From positions 1,054,001 to 1,118,000 of the forward strand of contig NZ_CP059491.1 of the NCBI RefSeq assembly GCF_014041935.1: a DNA stretch of 64,000 bases, read 5' to 3'. This document shows positions 53,834 through 62,176 of the stretch, in pieces. The notes below the pieces were generated by a model. That model was not told where the DNA came from. It searched no databases and worked only from the letters and a program-made list of their open reading frames with translations. The translations under genes and the position numbers were made by a program. How positions within the stretch are numbered: position 1 is the stretch's first letter; each line of letters opens with the position of its first letter. Origin of the DNA: Gordonia jinghuaiqii. Its GTDB lineage: Bacteria; Actinomycetota; Actinomycetes; Mycobacteriales; Mycobacteriaceae.

Positions 53834-55048
53834 GTGGACATGCGCGTCGCGATCGTCGCCGAGAGCTTCCTGCCCCAGATGAACGGGGTGGTCAACTCCG
53901 TCCTGCGGGTCGTCGACCACCTGGAGTCCACCGGTCACACGGCCGTCGTGATCGCACCCGACACGCCGCGGGGTGCGCCCGGCGGGCGGGGGCAACTCGG
54001 GCGGGGCCAGGTCGAACGGCGGCAGGTCGGGCGGCGCACGCCGGTGCACCTGTTGCCCGCGGTCAAGGTTCCGCGGGTCACGTCGTTGCCGGTCGGCGTG
54101 CCCGCACCCGTGCTGTACCGCACGCTGCGTGACTTCGGGCCGGACGTCGTGCACCTGGCCTCACCGTTCGTCGTCGGCGCCGCCGGCGCACTCGCCGGCC
54201 GCGCCCTGGGGGTACCGGTGGTGGCGGTGTTCCAGACCGACGTCGCAGGCTTCGCCGCGGCGTATCGCCTCGGCGCGGTCGAGAAGATGGCGTGGCGGTA
54301 CACGCGCAGGCTGCACGAGATGTGCGACCTCACCCTCGCGCCGTCGACGGCCGCGATGGAGGTCCTGGCCTCGCATGGCGTGCCGCGGCTGCGGCGGTGG
54401 GGACGCGGCGTCGACGTCGGGCTGTTCTCGCCGGACAAGCGGGACGACGCGATGCGCGCGCGCTGGCTGGCCGACGCCGGCGAACTCGACCCCGGCGCGC
54501 CGCGCGACCGGCTCGTGGTCGGGTTCGTCGGACGGCTGGCACCGGAGAAACACGTCGAACGGCTGTCCGGGCTGATGGGCGACCCGCGGGTTCGTGTGGT
54601 CATCGTCGGGGACGGTCCGGAGCGGCCACGGCTCGAACGACTGCTGCACGGTGCGGTGTTCACCGGCGAACTGCGCGGCGAGGCACTGGCACGTGCCTAC
54701 GCGAGCTTCGACGTGTTCGTGCACGCGGGCGAGCACGAGACCTTCTGCCAGACGATCCAGGAGGCGATGGCAAGCGGACTGCCGGTCGTCGGACCCGATG
54801 CGGGCGGACCGCGTGACCTGGTGTCGCCGTTCCGGACCGGCTATCTGCTCGAGGTGTCCGGTTTCGCCGAGAAGCTGCCCGGGATCGTCGAATCCCTGCT
54901 GGACGAGTCCGTGCGCGCCGCATTCGGCCGGGCCGCTGTCGCGGCGGTGCGGTCACGGACGTGGTCGTCGGTCTGCGCGGAGCTGGTGGGGCACTACACC
55001 TCGGTGACCGGCGCGGATGTCGCGACCGGGGTGGGCCGACCTGCCTGA
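53834..55048 (+). CDS. mgtA: GDP-mannose-dependent alpha-mannosyltransferase, GT4
   Basis: A 404-residue GT4 glycosyltransferase corresponding to Rv0557 (MgtA, formerly PimB), which mannosylates a glucuronyl-diacylglycerol core for lipoglycans in corynebacteria and mycobacteria. N-terminal signature: [21 protein letters not shown]-terminal nucleotide-binding block: [30 protein letters not shown] and the EX7E motif ETFCQTIQE followed by [14 protein letters not shown]. Start is GTG 53834 or ATG 53840 two codons later. menG follows after 35 nt in the same direction but has its own -10-like box. Confidence 0.93.
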   Translation: MDMRVAIVAESFLPQMNGVVNSVLRVVDHLESTGHTAVVIAPDTPRGAPGGRGQLGRGQVERRQVGRRTPVHLLPAVKVPRVTSLPVGVPAPVLYRTLRDFGPDVVHLASPFVVGAAGALAGRALGVPVVAVFQTDVAGFAAAYRLGAVEKMAWRYTRRLHEMCDLTLAPSTAAMEVLASHGVPRLRRWGRGVDVGLFSPDKRDDAMRARWLADAGELDPGAPRDRLVVGFVGRLAPEKHVERLSGLMGDPRVRVVIVGDGPERPRLERLLHGAVFTGELRGEALARAYASFDVFVHAGEHETFCQTIQEAMASGLPVVGPDAGGPRDLVSPFRTGYLLEVSGFAEKLPGIVESLLDESVRAAFGRAAVAAVRSRTWSSVCAELVGHYTSVTGADVATGVGRPA

Positions 55049-55070
55049 GCGTTCCGGCCGCGGTGCGCGG

Positions 55071-55076
55071 TAGCGT
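55071..55076 (+). promoter_or_regulatory. Leaderless -10 box for menG
   Basis: TAGCGT lies 7 nt before ATG 55084. Confidence 0.55.
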
Positions 55077-55083
55077 GAGCGGC

Positions 55084-55809
55084 ATGGCATCGACGGGCGC
55101 GACACCATCGGAACGAGCGAGTCTGGCGGAACGAGCGAGTCTGGACAAGGATCCGGCCGAGGTTGCGGCCATGTTCGACGGCGTGGCCCGTCGCTACGAC
55201 CTCACCAACACGGTGCTGTCGTTCGGGCAGGATCGCGGGTGGCGCAAGAAGACCCGCAAGGCCCTCGAACTGCGGCCCGGCGACATCGTCCTCGACCTGG
55301 CCGCAGGCACCGCCGTCTCCACAGTCGAGCTCGCCTCCTCCGGTGCGCACTGTGTCGCCGCCGACTTCTCGCTCGGCATGCTCAAGGCAGGCGCGCACCG
55401 TGATGTGCCGAAGGTCGCGGCCGACGCGTTGGCGTTGCCCTTCGCCGACAACTCCTTCGACGCGGCGACCATCTCCTTCGGCCTGCGCAACGTCAACGAC
55501 GTGACCAAGGCCCTGGCCGAGTTGCGACGCGTACTCAAACCCGGTGGGCGACTGGTGATCTGCGAGTTCTCGACGCCGACCCTCAAGCCGTTCCGCACCG
55601 TGTACATGGAGTACCTGATGAAGGCGCTGCCCGCGGTCGCGACCAAGGTGTCGAGCAGCCCGGCGGCGTATGTCTATCTGGCCGAGTCGATCCGGGCGTG
55701 GCCCGACCAGTTCGCGCTCGGCGACCTGATCCGCGAGGCGGGCTTCGAGCACGTGCGCTGGCAGAACATGACCGGAGGGGTCGCGGCCATCCATTCCGCG
55801 CGGGCCTGA
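55084..55809 (+). CDS. menG: Demethylmenaquinone methyltransferase
   Basis: MenG/UbiE (241 residues) performs the final SAM-dependent C-methylation to menaquinone. Motifs: [21 protein letters not shown], the SAM loop [46 protein letters not shown], and C-terminal GGVAAIHSA. The N-terminus contains an [12 protein letters not shown] duplication from an 18-bp repeat (about 55112-55147). It corresponds to Rv0558 (MenH/MenG). With menA, menE, menB and menD, five menaquinone genes lie in this window. Confidence 0.95.
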   Translation: MASTGATPSERASLAERASLDKDPAEVAAMFDGVARRYDLTNTVLSFGQDRGWRKKTRKALELRPGDIVLDLAAGTAVSTVELASSGAHCVAADFSLGMLKAGAHRDVPKVAADALALPFADNSFDAATISFGLRNVNDVTKALAELRRVLKPGGRLVICEFSTPTLKPFRTVYMEYLMKALPAVATKVSSSPAAYVYLAESIRAWPDQFALGDLIREAGFEHVRWQNMTGGVAAIHSARA

Positions 55810-55976
55810 TTCCGGCCTCGTCGCCGGCTGCTCCCTGAGGTGCGAACGAAGAGCCACGCAGAAGTCGCGTCGGGTGGGCGGCAGCGGCCCGAGCCGACGA
55901 AAATTCCGTCCCCGTGAGCGCCATCCGAGGGCATATTGCCCTTGGATGTCCCTGAGGTGGACGAAGTTCTCGGTCG
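55810..55976. repeat. Repeat-rich gap with nested palindrome copy 2 and REP-like unit
   Basis: Contains a CCCTGAGGTGCGA unit at 55833-55845. A nested palindrome follows: CATCCGAGGGC (55922-55932) pairs with GCCCTTGGATG (55938-55948) with one wobble, and outer CGTCC/GGACG lie at 55907-55911 and 55959-55963. The core matches the element at 38465-38535. Confidence 0.7.
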
Positions 55977-56212
55977 TTAGGTGTGATGTCCAGGGAGGTT
56001 GGTCAGCCTGGTGATCGGGGGCTGGCCTCCGATGGCGGAGTGGGCTCGGTGGTGATTGTAGAAGTGCAACCAGCCGGGTAGTTCGTTTCGGCGTTCAGCC
56101 TCAGAGTGATAGTGGCGGGCGTAGGCCCACCCGTCAGCGAGGGTGCGGTGGAACCGTTCGACTTTGCCGTGGTCTGCGGCCGGTAGGGGCGGGGTCGCGG
56201 CGACATCAACTC
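55977..56212 (-). pseudogene. IS481-family transposase C-terminal remnant
   Basis: About 75 residues of the end of an integrase-core transposase: RPYRPQT, then KVERFHRTLADGW, the HSEAERRNELPGW segment, and FYNHHRAHSAIGGQPP, as in IS481-type enzymes. RPYRPQT is in a different frame from KVERFHRT. The usual CAG-ACC-AAC-GGC has lost one A (56166-56173 on the plus strand reads GCCGTGGT). The 5' part is missing and ends at a REP-like repeat at 56216. No intact inverted repeats or transposase remain, so it is immobile. Confidence 0.85.
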
Positions 56213-56215
56213 GCT

Positions 56216-56280
56216 CCCTGAGGTGCGAGCGAAAGCTGCCTTTTGTTCCCTGAGGTGCGAGCGAAGCGAGCCTCGAAGGG
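56216..56280. repeat. REP-like CCCTGAGGTGCGAGCGAA units (two copies)
   Basis: One copy starts at 56216 and a fuller copy covers 56248-56280, where CCCT-GAGG near the start pairs with CCTC-GAAGGG at the end to form a hairpin. A related copy lies at 55833. The units flank the transposase remnant and abut the stop of the MpaB gene. Confidence 0.7.
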
Positions 56281-57300
56281 TCAGGAACCAGCGGCCTGCT
56301 GTACTTCCTCGGCGAGGAGGTCATGCGGCACCGGGCAGCCGGTGGATTGTGGTGCAGTGCTGGGTTTTTCGCTCTTCGGAGCCGGGCAGCCCGGGCCGAA
56401 GGTGCCGAGCTCGTCGAGCCGGAAACCGTTGGGGTAGCTGCGGATCTGCTTGGTCTGGCGGCCGAAGAGCGGTTCGGTCCGCGGGGGGAAGAATAGCCGG
56501 ATCGCGAGTCCGCGGGCCTTGAGGCCACCGCGCACCAGGATGCGTTCGACCGCGGTCGGCTTGGGGTACCGGAAGGCGTTGAGTAGCCGATCGTCCATGA
56601 GCGCGAACGACATCCGTCGCACCACGGGCCGGGGCAACAGCTTGTAGGGCATGAAGGTGCCCAGTAGATCCAGGGTGGAATCGGCGACCGCGAGGGCGTC
56701 GGGGCTGAAGGCGAAGTTGGCCGTCTCGTAGTCCTCGTAGAACTGCTTGAACTCGTCGTAGGTCTCCGGGATGTCCTTGAGGCCCATGAGTTGACCCAGC
56801 CGGCGGTAGTAGTTGGTGAGGCCCAGGATCTCGTGATTGGTGAGCTTGCGCCACTCGTAGGCGTTGACCCATTCGACCGGGCAGACCACGAATGTGGCCA
56901 GCACGTAGAGGAAGTCGCTGTTGGGGATGTCGTACATGCCGTGCATCTGGTTGATGCGCCGGATGCCCGCGCGCCCGGCCGGGCTGTCGACGCCGTGCTC
57001 GAGTGGGGCGTCGAGCAGGAGGACGGTGTCGTCGTAGCGCTTCTGCGTCGATTCGGTGAACTGGCTCGTCCTGTACAGCAGGTCACCGACCGACGGCACC
57101 GCGTAGGTGCGGAAGAGTGCGAAACTCAGCGCCTGCGTGATACCCCAGGGGAACTCCCGGGTGGCCAGTGCGCGGGCGACGGCGCTCGGGTCGGCGACCG
57201 CATCCATGTGGTCGATCTCGCCGCGGAGGTGATAGCGCTTGGCCACCCGGTTCTGGACGGCGTGCTTGGCTCGCGTGGCGAGGGTGGATGCGGTGGACAT
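56281..57300 (-). CDS. Oxygenase MpaB family protein (DUF2236)
   Basis: A 339-residue protein of the DUF2236/MpaB family, related to latex-clearing (Lcp) b-type haem oxygenases. Seen: GEIDHMDAVADPSAVARAL, FRTYAVPSVGDLLYRTSQF, the His region RINQMHGMYDIPNSDFLYVL, and later FMPYKLLPRPVVRRMSFALMDD. The C-terminus has a Cys-containing tail (GPGCPAP, STGCPVP). The substrate is unknown. ATG 57300 has AGGAG 8 nt upstream. The frame upstream to 57360 crosses a palindrome and is probably not translated. Confidence 0.85.
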   Translation of the reverse strand: MSTASTLATRAKHAVQNRVAKRYHLRGEIDHMDAVADPSAVARALATREFPWGITQALSFALFRTYAVPSVGDLLYRTSQFTESTQKRYDDTVLLLDAPLEHGVDSPAGRAGIRRINQMHGMYDIPNSDFLYVLATFVVCPVEWVNAYEWRKLTNHEILGLTNYYRRLGQLMGLKDIPETYDEFKQFYEDYETANFAFSPDALAVADSTLDLLGTFMPYKLLPRPVVRRMSFALMDDRLLNAFRYPKPTAVERILVRGGLKARGLAIRLFFPPRTEPLFGRQTKQIRSYPNGFRLDELGTFGPGCPAPKSEKPSTAPQSTGCPVPHDLLAEEVQQAAGS

Positions 57301-57343
57301 CGCGGCGTCTCCTGGGTCGACGGGTGGCCTGATTCTTGCACAC

Positions 57344-57359
57344 TGTGGCGGGCGCCACA
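57344..57359. promoter_or_regulatory. Candidate operator upstream of MpaB-family gene
   Basis: TGTGGCG-GG-CGCCACA is a perfect inverted repeat with 7-bp arms, 44 bp upstream of ATG 57300. It is suggestive of a TetR- or GntR-type site, but no regulator gene is adjacent. Confidence 0.4.
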
Positions 57360-57493
57360 TTTTGTTGAAACGATACCGAGACGATGTCTCTTCGGGTGCG
57401 GCCGGGTGTGTCGAGACGTTGCAGGTTTGCCGACCGGTGGCGTCGGTGGGGCGTCTCCTCCCACGGTCACGCTGGAGTCCTGAGGGGTCCCGG

Positions 57494-58351
57494 CTAGTCG
57501 GTGACGCCGGTCTTGTCGTCGTATCTCCGGCGCTGGCTCGTTCCGGAGATGGCGGCCGACCCCTCGGCCCCGACGGGGTTGCCGGGCAGCAGTCTGATCA
57601 TCGCGTCGTCGAGCACCCCGGGTGCAGGGAAGGCGCGACGGCTGTGGGTCACCCCGAGCGACACCATGTCGACGGCCAGTCGCACCGACCACGGACCCGG
57701 ATCGACGACCGGCACGGTCAACCGCTCACGCAGGACGGGGACGGCCTGATGCATCGTCGTGCTCGCGAGCACGACGGTGTCCGCACCGTCCTCGGCGACC
57801 GCTCGTTCGGCGAGAGCGCACAGGGCGTCGATGACCTCGGGTTTGTCGGTGAGGAGCCGTTCCACATCGGGAGCATCGTCGGACAGGGACCGGGTCGACG
57901 CCAGCGCGTGGGTCATGCCGTAGGTGACGGCGTTGCGCCGGCAGTTGTGCGCCCAGCGATCGAAGGTGCTGATGATCGAGAACTTCCGGCCCAGCATCGT
58001 CGCCACGTGCATGGCGACCTCGCCGGGTCCGACCACCGGGATGTCGAGGCGAGAGCGCAAGACGGCCAGGCCGGAGTCGGAGGCGGTGTCGATGCACACC
58101 GCGTCGTATCCCTCGTCCTGTGCGGTCAGCCCGGCCTCGATGACGCCCCACTCGATCAGGAAGTTGTCATAGGCGCTGTCGGCGAGGCTCCCGCCCCCGC
58201 GCACCGGCACGTAGGTGACGGTGACGTTCTCACCGAGCATCTCCGGTGAGAGCTGGTGTGCCCGTCTGCGGACGGCATCCGCCGGGAGCGGGAACGGCAC
58301 GATCACCTTGATCGCGATGCCGTCCCCGCCCCGGCTCGAGGAGGAGGTCAC
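57494..58351 (-). CDS. Asp/Glu/hydantoin racemase-family protein with one catalytic Cys missing
   Basis: A 285-residue member of the aspartate/glutamate racemase superfamily. The N-terminal catalytic Cys is present (AVCIDTASDSG, Cys86), but the C-terminal position that normally reads GCT is VLASTTMHQ. Single-Cys relatives include arylmalonate decarboxylase, so a non-racemase activity is possible. Start GTG 58351 overlaps the permease stop (GTGA, 58348-58351), so it is coupled to the NCS1 transporter. The frame open to 58441 runs inside the permease gene and is not used. Confidence 0.8.
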   Translation of the reverse strand: MTSSSSRGGDGIAIKVIVPFPLPADAVRRRAHQLSPEMLGENVTVTYVPVRGGGSLADSAYDNFLIEWGVIEAGLTAQDEGYDAVCIDTASDSGLAVLRSRLDIPVVGPGEVAMHVATMLGRKFSIISTFDRWAHNCRRNAVTYGMTHALASTRSLSDDAPDVERLLTDKPEVIDALCALAERAVAEDGADTVVLASTTMHQAVPVLRERLTVPVVDPGPWSVRLAVDMVSLGVTHSRRAFPAPGVLDDAMIRLLPGNPVGAEGSAAISGTSQRRRYDDKTGVTD

Positions 58352-59871
58352 CAGATGGCGCCTTCGGCGAGTTCCTCGCCCTTGGTTCCGCTGGGTTCCA
58401 TGCCGCGGCGCAGGACGCCGTCGGTGTTGCGATTGATCCACGACGCGATCGCGGCGTAGGCGACGAAGGCAACAGCCACCGAGATGAACCAGCTGTACAG
58501 GTACAGGTCGGACACCGACGGGATCAGCTTCAGCGCCAGCACGCCGGCGGTGGTCGCGACCAGCACGCCTACGGCCACCGGATTGAAACCGTTGAAGAAG
58601 CGATAGCGTCCGTGTACCTGGTACAGCTCGTCGACGTCGAGGCGACCACGGCGGATGACGATGTCGGCGACCATGATGCCGGTGGCCGGTCCGAGGAACG
58701 TGCCCAGGTTGGCCAGCAGGTCATAGAAGCTTGCCGCGTCACGCATCCAATACCACGGGCAGTACAGGAAGGCGCCGACGATGGCTGTCACTGCAGCGGT
58801 CTTGAAGGTGAACACCTTCGGGAACAGGTTGACCAGATCGTAGGCCGGAGACACGAGGTTCGCCGGGATGTTGACCGAGATGGTGGCGATGGTCAGCAGG
58901 ATCGCGCCGACGATCGTGACCCAAGGGATTCCGATGGCCGTCAGCACGGCACCCGGATCCCACAGCGCCTCACCGTACTTCGCTTGCGTCCCGGACACGA
59001 CGATCGCGGACATGGCGTAGTAGACGAAGGTGCCGACCGGGAGGCCGATCAGGGTTCCGATGGTCTGTGACTTGTTCGACTTCGCGAAGCGGGCGAGGTC
59101 CGGGTAGTTCAGGATCATCGTGATGAAGCCGGAGTTCATGAATGTCGCCACCGCCGGGATGAGGCCGTAGGCGACGAAGGCCGGCACGGTGTCGTGGGTG
59201 GCGTCGGAGGTGTCGAACACCGGACCCAGTCCGTTGCCGGCGTCGATCGCCCACCCGACGAGGACGGCCATGACCACCAGCACGAGCGGACCCGCCCAGA
59301 CCTCGAAGCGGCGGACCGTCTCCATGCCGTGGTGGATGACGATGAAGTTGATCGACCAGAAGATCAGGATCGACAGCCACATGTTGGAGCTGAGACCCAT
59401 GAACTCGCCACTCATGTCGCGCCACCAAGCGAAGACCTGGCTGAACAGTGCATTGAGGACAGACGCGCCGAGATAGTTCTGGATACCGAACCAGAAGACC
59501 GCGGTGATGCCGCGCAGGATGGCCGGGATGTTGCTGCCCCAGATGCCGAATGCCGAACGGGCCCAGACGGGGAACGGGATGCCGAAGCGACTGCCGATCC
59601 GTCCGGTCACCACCAGCAGGCAGACCTGCATGAGGCAGGCGATGAGCACCGAGACGAGGGCTTGGACCGCGGTGAGGCCGGTTCCCATGAGGCTGCCGAT
59701 GACGGCGAAGCCGAAGATGTTGTGCACCATGCCGAGCCACAGCGCCGTGTAACTCCACGCGCCCCAGGTGCGTTTTCCGGTGGGGACCGGTGCGAGGTCG
59801 TCGTTCTTGAGTTGGGTGGGCCCGCCGGGCGGCGGGTCCACGGCCTCCCGAGGGGGGTCGATGATGGCCAT
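58348..59871 (-). CDS. NCS1-family nucleobase/hydantoin cation symporter
   Basis: A 507-residue transporter with about twelve helices, of the NCS1 family that includes Mhp1 (hydantoins), PucI (allantoin) and cytosine permeases. Typical parts: WSYTALWLGMVHNIFGFAVIG, then GIPFPVWARSAFGIWGSNIPA and AVFWFGIQNYLGA, and the NSGFITMILNYPDLARFA segment. The substrate is not determined. The operon suggests a hydantoin or related cyclic ureide. ATG 59871 follows an AAAGGA Shine-Dalgarno at 5 nt. The frame extends further upstream without coding features. Confidence 0.9.
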   Translation of the reverse strand: MAIIDPPREAVDPPPGGPTQLKNDDLAPVPTGKRTWGAWSYTALWLGMVHNIFGFAVIGSLMGTGLTAVQALVSVLIACLMQVCLLVVTGRIGSRFGIPFPVWARSAFGIWGSNIPAILRGITAVFWFGIQNYLGASVLNALFSQVFAWWRDMSGEFMGLSSNMWLSILIFWSINFIVIHHGMETVRRFEVWAGPLVLVVMAVLVGWAIDAGNGLGPVFDTSDATHDTVPAFVAYGLIPAVATFMNSGFITMILNYPDLARFAKSNKSQTIGTLIGLPVGTFVYYAMSAIVVSGTQAKYGEALWDPGAVLTAIGIPWVTIVGAILLTIATISVNIPANLVSPAYDLVNLFPKVFTFKTAAVTAIVGAFLYCPWYWMRDAASFYDLLANLGTFLGPATGIMVADIVIRRGRLDVDELYQVHGRYRFFNGFNPVAVGVLVATTAGVLALKLIPSVSDLYLYSWFISVAVAFVAYAAIASWINRNTDGVLRRGMEPSGTKGEELAEGAIW

Positions 59872-59933
59872 GGGGGTCCTTTCGGGCAGTTGGAATCCGT
59901 GGAAATAGGTTGGTTTCGAACGGATTCCGTGGG

Positions 59934-60581
59934 TTAGGACACGATCGAGCGAACCGCGCTGTTCACAGGATCGAGGATGGGAATGCCGAGCTCGGTTTCC
60001 AGGTCCTGCGCCAGCGGCGCGAGAGCTGTGCAGCCGAGTACGACGCTCTCGACCCCGTTGTCGAGAGTGGTGAGGAGATCGCGGATGTGGGCAGTGATCG
60101 CCGGACGGTGCTGCGTGCCCCCGCGGGCCAGGGCGGCGGCGTCGATGCCCACGGAGGTGACCGATCGGCATCGATCCGTCAGCCCGTAGGCGACGACGAG
60201 GTCGCTCATGATCGGTTCGGCATCTTTCGACGCCGCGACGATCGCGAATCCGCCGTGCGTCGCCGCAGCGTATTCCAGTGTGTTACGGGCGATCCCGAGG
60301 ACCGGGCGAGTGGTGCGCGCCTGGAGTTCGGGGACACCCGGATCGCCGAAACATGCGACGACGATCGCGTCGAAGTCGTCGAGCCGACCGGTCACCTCGT
60401 GGTCGAGCATGGCCCCGACGGCGACCTCTTCGTCGGCACGGGTGTTGATGCCCTCCGGCGACGCGGTCATTCGCAGGACCTCGATGTGACTGCCGGGCGA
60501 AGCGTTACGGGCGGAGGTCGCGATCATCTCGGTCATCGACTCGCTGGAGTTGGGATTGATGACAAGGACACGTCGGGTCAT
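59934..60581 (-). CDS. Asp/Glu (hydantoin) racemase family protein
   Basis: A 215-residue racemase-superfamily enzyme with both catalytic cysteines: Cys77 in VACFGDPGVPEL and Cys184 in VLGCTALAPL. The N-terminus VLVINPNSSESMTEMI is characteristic of hydantoin racemases and Dcg1-like proteins. Hydantoin racemases interconvert D- and L-5-substituted hydantoins so that a stereospecific hydantoinase can use both. ATG 60581 lies 13 nt after the oxygenase stop. The longer frame to 60641 overlaps the oxygenase gene and is not supported. Confidence 0.85.
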   Translation of the reverse strand: MTRRVLVINPNSSESMTEMIATSARNASPGSHIEVLRMTASPEGINTRADEEVAVGAMLDHEVTGRLDDFDAIVVACFGDPGVPELQARTTRPVLGIARNTLEYAAATHGGFAIVAASKDAEPIMSDLVVAYGLTDRCRSVTSVGIDAAALARGGTQHRPAITAHIRDLLTTLDNGVESVVLGCTALAPLAQDLETELGIPILDPVNSAVRSIVS

Positions 60582-60594
60582 GGTTCTCGTCGAT

Positions 60595-61575
60595 TCAGTA
60601 GGCAGAGGTGGATTTTCGGGTCTTCTCGAGGTAGTTGTCACCCGAGGTGATCGGCGGGTACTTCGGACCCTCCGGTCCCACGGTGGTGGGAACCGCCTCG
60701 ATCACGGCGTCGACGTTGGGCTGGTGGAAGAACGGGATCGACAGTCGGCGGTTGCCCAGGTGGAGGACGGGCGGGTTGGCGACGCGGTGTTGGGTAGAGA
60801 CCCAGCGGTCGTTGGTCCACCGCGCCATGAGGTCGCCGATGTTGACGACGTAGGAGCCCGGGATGTCCGGCACGAAGAGCCACTCACCGTTCTGCAGCAC
60901 CTGCAGTCCACTGGGGCGCTCGTCGCGGTAGAGGATGGTGACGCTGCCGTAATCGGTGTGCTGACCGAGGCGGACCTCGTTCGGCACGGTCTGGTCGCTG
61001 ACGGGTGGGTAACCGTTGGCGAACAGCACCGAGCAGTGCTCGTCGCAGGAGGCGCGGAAGAAGTCCTCCTCCACTCCCAGCGCGAGCGCGAATCCCCGGA
61101 GGAGGCGGTCGGCGAGATCCTCCATCGCGGCGAAGTAGGTCTCCCAGGTCTGACGCATCTCGTCGCGTCCTTCGGGCCACACGTTGCCGTGGTCGAAGAG
61201 TCCGCTTCCGTTGAATCGCGGGGAACCCATCGAGAAGTACTCGACGTAATCACGCTCACCCATGCCGGTGGTCGAGGCGCCCAGCGAACGGGCCCGCGGC
61301 GGCATGTAACCACGGCTGATGTCCGGGTCTGACACGGCGGCGGCTTCTTTCGCCTCGGCGGGCAGGGCGAAGAAGGCCTCGGACTCGGCGTGCATCTTCT
61401 CGATCAGCGATGTTTCGACGCCGTGGTTGGTGATCACGAGAAAGCCGACGCGACGATTGGCCTCGTCGATCTCGGCGGCCACGGACAGGCGGTCGGCCAT
61501 GTTCGGCGACGACAGGCCGGAGATGTCGATGACCGGGATGTCGGCCAACGTCAGGGTGTCCGCTGAAGTGCTCAC
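60595..61575 (-). CDS. 2-oxoglutarate/Fe(II)-dependent dioxygenase, isopenicillin N synthase-like
   Basis: A 326-residue non-haem iron oxygenase. The iron ligands are His206 and Asp208 in GQHTDYG and His263 in STQHRV. The 2-oxoglutarate-binding Arg/Ser lie in RRLSIPFF. The N-terminal DIOX_N region reads IPVIDISGL, then VGFLVITNHGV. It may hydroxylate the substrate or an intermediate of the operon's pathway. GTG 61575 overlaps the stop of the SnoaL-like gene (GTGA) and has AAGGAG 7 nt upstream, so the long frame to 62046 is rejected. Confidence 0.9.
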   Translation of the reverse strand: MSTSADTLTLADIPVIDISGLSSPNMADRLSVAAEIDEANRRVGFLVITNHGVETSLIEKMHAESEAFFALPAEAKEAAAVSDPDISRGYMPPRARSLGASTTGMGERDYVEYFSMGSPRFNGSGLFDHGNVWPEGRDEMRQTWETYFAAMEDLADRLLRGFALALGVEEDFFRASCDEHCSVLFANGYPPVSDQTVPNEVRLGQHTDYGSVTILYRDERPSGLQVLQNGEWLFVPDIPGSYVVNIGDLMARWTNDRWVSTQHRVANPPVLHLGNRRLSIPFFHQPNVDAVIEAVPTTVGPEGPKYPPITSGDNYLEKTRKSTSAY

Positions 61576-62132
61576 AGCTGTGCTCCTTCGGTGTTCGGCA
61601 GGGAGAGGAGTGCGGAGTCGAGGCCAGGGTAGGGCTCGGTTGCGGTCATATCGGTGAAACGGTCTGCGACCCAACCGATGTGGTAGGGCGAGGCGAAGAG
61701 GGTGTCGACCTGCAGATGGCTGATGAGCCACGCGCCGTCGGTGAGGGTGAACGTCACGTCGTAGTCGAGGCCGACCCAGGCCGGCAGTGTCCCGTTCCGG
61801 ATCGCGGTGGGCTCGATGCACATCCAGCGACCGCGGCCGGATGTTGCGCCGGCATCGACGTCGATGATGGTGTTGGCGATGTAGTGCAGGGTGAACGGCT
61901 GACGGGTGAAGACGGTCGCGAAGTGCGTGGCGATCGCCTCGCGGCCCTGGGCCCGGCCGAAGGACACGTTGCGGCCCACGCCTTCCCAGATTGCGTCGGG
62001 GGTGAAATGGGCGACGATGTCGTCGACGTCCTTGTCGATGTCGCACGAGCGTAGATATGACGACATGCGGTGGTCGATCGCGGTGTTCGCTTCGATCCGC
62101 GCGAGCCGCAGCTCGAGGTCGGAAGTGGTCAT
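61572..62132 (-). CDS. SnoaL/NTF2-like protein
   Basis: A 186-residue protein with the SnoaL-like fold: RIEANTAIDHRMSSYLRSCDIDKDVDDIVAHF (in part), FTPDAIWEGVG, QGREAIATHF, then RWMCIEPTAIRNG and GAWLISHLQVDTLFASPY. Members are small lyases, isomerases, hydroxylase partners or binding proteins. Here the partner is probably the overlapping dioxygenase. ATG 62132 is the start. The frame to 62795 overlaps the hydantoinase gene and is rejected. Confidence 0.8.
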   Translation of the reverse strand: MTTSDLELRLARIEANTAIDHRMSSYLRSCDIDKDVDDIVAHFTPDAIWEGVGRNVSFGRAQGREAIATHFATVFTRQPFTLHYIANTIIDVDAGATSGRGRWMCIEPTAIRNGTLPAWVGLDYDVTFTLTDGAWLISHLQVDTLFASPYHIGWVADRFTDMTATEPYPGLDSALLSLPNTEGAQL

Positions 62133-62176
62133 GGTCGATGTCCTGGGTCTGAGGTGGTCGGGGCGGGGAACGGTTT

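Noticed and set aside
55977..57086. A single 369-codon gene containing transposase sequence
   Set aside because: Most of the frame is a shadow of the MpaB-family gene; only the last 75 codons are transposase, and those are frameshifted relative to RPYRPQT.
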